Source: Halobacteriales archaeon QS_1_69_70
Lineage (GTDB): Archaea > Halobacteriota > Halobacteria > Halobacteriales > Haloarculaceae
Assembly: GCA_003021005.1 (NCBI GenBank)
Contig: PXRI01000014.1
Coordinates: 1 to 41,847, forward strand
Length of the DNA: 41,847 nucleotides
Direction of reading: 5' to 3'
The position numbers and the translations under genes were made by a program. Under the pieces are notes generated by a model that saw nothing but the letters and a program-made list of their open reading frames with translations, had not been told where the DNA came from and did no database searches. This document shows, piece after piece, positions 39,953 through 41,847 of this stretch (positions are counted from its first letter, which is position 1; each line of letters begins with the position of its first letter).

Positions 39953-40602
39953 AAGGACAGCTTCTCGCGGAGGCCGCGTTCCTCCTCGGTGTCCACCTCG
40001 AACTCGAGTGCGGCTGCCAGCATGTCGGCGACGTGTTCGCGAGCCGCGGCGCTGGCGGCGACGGCGGGTGGGTCCGCTTCGAGGGTCGGGAGCGCGGCGT
40101 CGGCGTCGGGGTGATCGGCGGTTCCGGTCACGACCGTGGCCGTCGGCTCGACCCCGAGGTCGAGGAGGCGGTCCCGCGTCCGGGGGAGGACGTCGCCCGC
40201 CCGCCCGGCGTCGGCGACGACGGCGGCCGCCTCCACGGCGGTGACGGCGGCGACGGCCTGGTTGGCGCCGACCGGCGGGACGTCGACGATGACGTGGTCG
40301 AACCCGCGGGCGGCCGCGGCCACGTGGTCGCCGAACCGCTCGGCCGCCTCCGGGGTCTTCGCGCGGGCGAGGCGCTCGAACGGCGCCCGGGCCGGACAGA
40401 CCGAGAGCCGGCCGGCGCCCTGCAGGTCGCGGTCTATGAGCCCGGCCGCAAGCGGCCGGTCGTCGACGCACAGCGCCGTCATGTCGGGGTCGATGCGGCC
40501 GGGGGTGTGGTCGGCGAGTCTGGTGGTTCCGGCGCCGCCGGCGGCGCCGACGAACGCGAGCGTGTCGGGTGGCACGGGATGGGTTGGCGCGTTCTCTCCC
40601 AA
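39949..40602 (-). CDS. ParA/MinD-like P-loop protein with unusual N-terminus
   Basis: A 217-residue protein. The P-loop reads GAAGGAGTTR, without the KGG-Lys and Lys of MinD-type Walker A motifs. Directly after it comes LADHTPGRIDPDMTALCVDD, so the first helix and the second strand with its Asp, normally about 30 residues, are missing. The rest follows the family: FDHVIVDVPPVGANQAVAAV is the Walker B/switch II region, then VVADAGRAGDVLPRTRDRLL. Either a degenerate ATPase or an in-frame deletion. Start: ATG at 40602, or GTG at 40575. It overlaps by 4 nt the convergent neighbour. Confidence 0.7.
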   Translation of the reverse strand: MGENAPTHPVPPDTLAFVGAAGGAGTTRLADHTPGRIDPDMTALCVDDRPLAAGLIDRDLQGAGRLSVCPARAPFERLARAKTPEAAERFGDHVAAAARGFDHVIVDVPPVGANQAVAAVTAVEAAAVVADAGRAGDVLPRTRDRLLDLGVEPTATVVTGTADHPDADAALPTLEADPPAVAASAAAREHVADMLAAALEFEVDTEEERGLREKLSF

Positions 40603-40619
40603 AAACGTGTCGACCGGGG

Positions 40620-41039
40620 TCAGCCGCGGATCTCGTCGGCGATGTCGTCGAGTTGTTCGTCGGAGAGGTCGGGCATCGTGCGGACGATCGAGTGGATGGC
40701 GCCGCCGCCGTCCCCGTCGAACCGGGGGACGAGGTGGCCGTGGACGTGGGGTACTTCCTGGCCGGCGGCATTCCCGTCGTTCATGCCCACGGTGACCCCG
40801 TCGGCGTCGACGGCGGCTCCGACGGACGGTGCCAGTCGACCGAGCGTCTCGAAGACGGCGTCGCGGTCCTCGCTCGGCATGTCGGCGACCCGGGCGTGGT
40901 GGCGCTTCGGGACGACGAGTGTGTGTCCCCGCGCGAGGGGGTTGGCGTCGAGGAACGCCTGGACGGCATCGGCCTCGTGGACGGTTCGCGCCGGGATGGC
41001 ACCATTCACGATCTGACAGAACGGGCAGTCCTCGGCCAT
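40620..41039 (-). CDS. HIT family (histidine triad) protein
   Basis: A 139-residue HIT protein. The N-terminal CPFCQIVNGAIPA and the triad HVHGHLVPR at about residues 99-107 define the family. Family knowledge: HIT hydrolases act on nucleotide phosphoramidates or dinucleotides. Start: ATG at 41039, about 25-30 nt behind a minus-strand TTTTAATA element; an extension upstream to 41264 is rejected because the family starts with the CPFC element. Confidence 0.9.
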   Translation of the reverse strand: MAEDCPFCQIVNGAIPARTVHEADAVQAFLDANPLARGHTLVVPKRHHARVADMPSEDRDAVFETLGRLAPSVGAAVDADGVTVGMNDGNAAGQEVPHVHGHLVPRFDGDGGGAIHSIVRTMPDLSDEQLDDIADEIRG

Positions 41040-41062
41040 GTGCGACCGTTCACAGCCGTCGG

Positions 41063-41070
41063 TATTAAAA
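41063..41070 (-). promoter_or_regulatory. TATA box of the HIT gene
   Basis: On the minus strand this reads TTTTAATA, 24-31 nt before the ATG at 41039. Confidence 0.6.
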
Positions 41071-41107
41071 CCGTTTCCGGAGAGGGATGTACACCTGTCC
41101 ACGGAAT

Positions 41108-41114
41108 GTTTATA
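41108..41114 (+). promoter_or_regulatory. TATA box of the binding-protein gene
   Basis: GTTTATA lies 26-32 nt before the ATG at 41140, the spacing for a leaderless transcript starting there. Confidence 0.55.
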
Positions 41115-41139
41115 GTAGTAAAAAATAAGCCGTTGTCCC

Positions 41140-41847
41140 ATGATACCTGGTTCCATGACGTGGGATGACAGATCGCAGAGCCGGCGCCGGTTCGTCAAGA
41201 CATCGGCCGGGGTAGCGGTCCTCGGGTCGCTCGCCGGCTGTAACGGCAACGGCGGCGGTGGCAACGAGGTCAGGGTTCCGGGAATCTACGACGAGAGCGG
41301 CGGAACCGCCGACGTCGGCCGGCCGACCGCGATCGGCTCCAGGGACGCCATCACGTACTTCAACGAGAACGACGAGCTGCCGCGAGAGATCGCCCACCCG
41401 AACAACGATTATGCATACGAGGTCCAGCAGGCCCAGCAACTGTACGACGACTACACCGCCGACGACGACCCGCCGGCCATCATCGGCTGGGGGACCGCCG
41501 ACACAGAGGCGCTGTCCGGGGCGGTCGCCGAGGACGAGATCGTCTACGTCTCGGCGTCGTACTCGGCGAGCCTGATGACGGAGGACTCCCCGTACAACTT
41601 CTTCGGGAACCTCGATTACACGAGTCTGGGGCGGGCACATATCAAGTGGATCGCCGACAACGACGCGGAGGCGACGGTGGCGTTCATATTCCCGAACAAC
41701 GCCTTCGGAAAGTCCCCGGTCGAGGGGGGCAAGCAGTACGCCGACGAACTCGACCTGAACGTCGCCGAGGACATCAACCTCCCGCTGGACGCAAACTCCG
41801 CGACGACGCAGCTCCGGCAGGCGCGCGACGCCGACGTGGACTACCTC
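41140..41847 (+). CDS. ABC transporter substrate-binding lipoprotein (cut by window end)
   Basis: 236 codons are present, the C-terminus lies outside. The N-terminus is a Tat lipoprotein signal: SRRRFVKTSAGVAVLGSLAG with lipobox LAGC near residue 35, followed by a Gly/Asn-rich tether. The rest is a type I periplasmic binding fold: VPGIYDESGGTADVGRP, ITYFNENDE, VQQAQQLYDDYTADDDPPAI, IGWGTADTEALSGAVAEDEI and VAFIFPNNAFGKSPVEGGKQ. Family knowledge: members bind branched-chain amino acids, urea or amides for an ABC importer. Start ATG 41140, or 41155. The transporter genes are expected downstream. Confidence 0.85.
   Translation, partial: MIPGSMTWDDRSQSRRRFVKTSAGVAVLGSLAGCNGNGGGGNEVRVPGIYDESGGTADVGRPTAIGSRDAITYFNENDELPREIAHPNNDYAYEVQQAQQLYDDYTADDDPPAIIGWGTADTEALSGAVAEDEIVYVSASYSASLMTEDSPYNFFGNLDYTSLGRAHIKWIADNDAEATVAFIFPNNAFGKSPVEGGKQYADELDLNVAEDINLPLDANSATTQLRQARDADVDYL

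Overview
The window is chromosomal DNA of a haloarchaeon (class Halobacteria). The evidence is high GC content, strongly acidic proteins, TATA-led leaderless or short-leader genes, a TFB, an MCM helicase, an RPA/RPA-associated protein pair, a TRAM protein, a Tfx-type regulator, DICT and BofA-like proteins, twin-arginine secretion signals and archaeal type IV pilins. The genus cannot be fixed from the sequence alone.

Layout. 1-1298: partial minus-strand GAF-PAS-LOV sensor. 1777-2968: nucleotidyltransferase/HEPN toxin-antitoxin pair, followed by decayed DNA to about 3500. 3792-6557: large secreted, membrane-anchored propeller/Ig surface protein. 6734-9788: housekeeping and regulatory genes (TRAM, Tfx-type HTH, an SDR lacking the catalytic Tyr, a DICT sensor, a small conserved protein). 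9973-11531: RPA operon. 11574-11685: 28-bp tandem repeat before a ribbon-helix-helix gene. 12183-12638: stand-alone Cys-rich domain gene. 12772: tRNA-His.

From tRNA-His to the site-2 protease gene (about 12.9-20.6 kb) lies a mosaic accessory island. It holds an HNH nuclease with repeated zinc-knuckle modules, two copies of a pilin cassette, two tandem TumE/TumA-type toxin-antitoxin pairs, membrane protein genes, two broken PIN toxin genes with their antitoxin-like partners, a 3' relic of a third TumA gene, and one or two decayed duplicates of the 3' end of the neighbouring site-2 protease gene. It looks like a repeatedly duplicated and eroded module-exchange site.

20571-25344: site-2 protease with CBS domains, cupin, Ski2-like helicase, and three small genes. 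25463-25934 is a dense array of hairpins with different stems but nearly always an 11-nt loop resembling GAGCGAAGCGA. It is followed by tRNA-Pro, a Tat-exported M14 carboxypeptidase-like protein and a 34-bp tandem repeat. 29300-36469: mcm interrupted by three inteins, which make up about 71% of the reading frame and leave a 14-residue extein piece between inteins 2 and 3. Four small conserved genes follow mcm, then tfb, a conserved protein, a ParA/MinD-like protein with an unusual P-loop region, a HIT protein, and the start of a branched-chain amino-acid-type ABC transporter binding protein cut by the window edge.

The strongest candidates for something new are the fixed-loop hairpin array, the toxin-antitoxin/pilin duplication site, and the three related HTH-bearing inteins in one gene.
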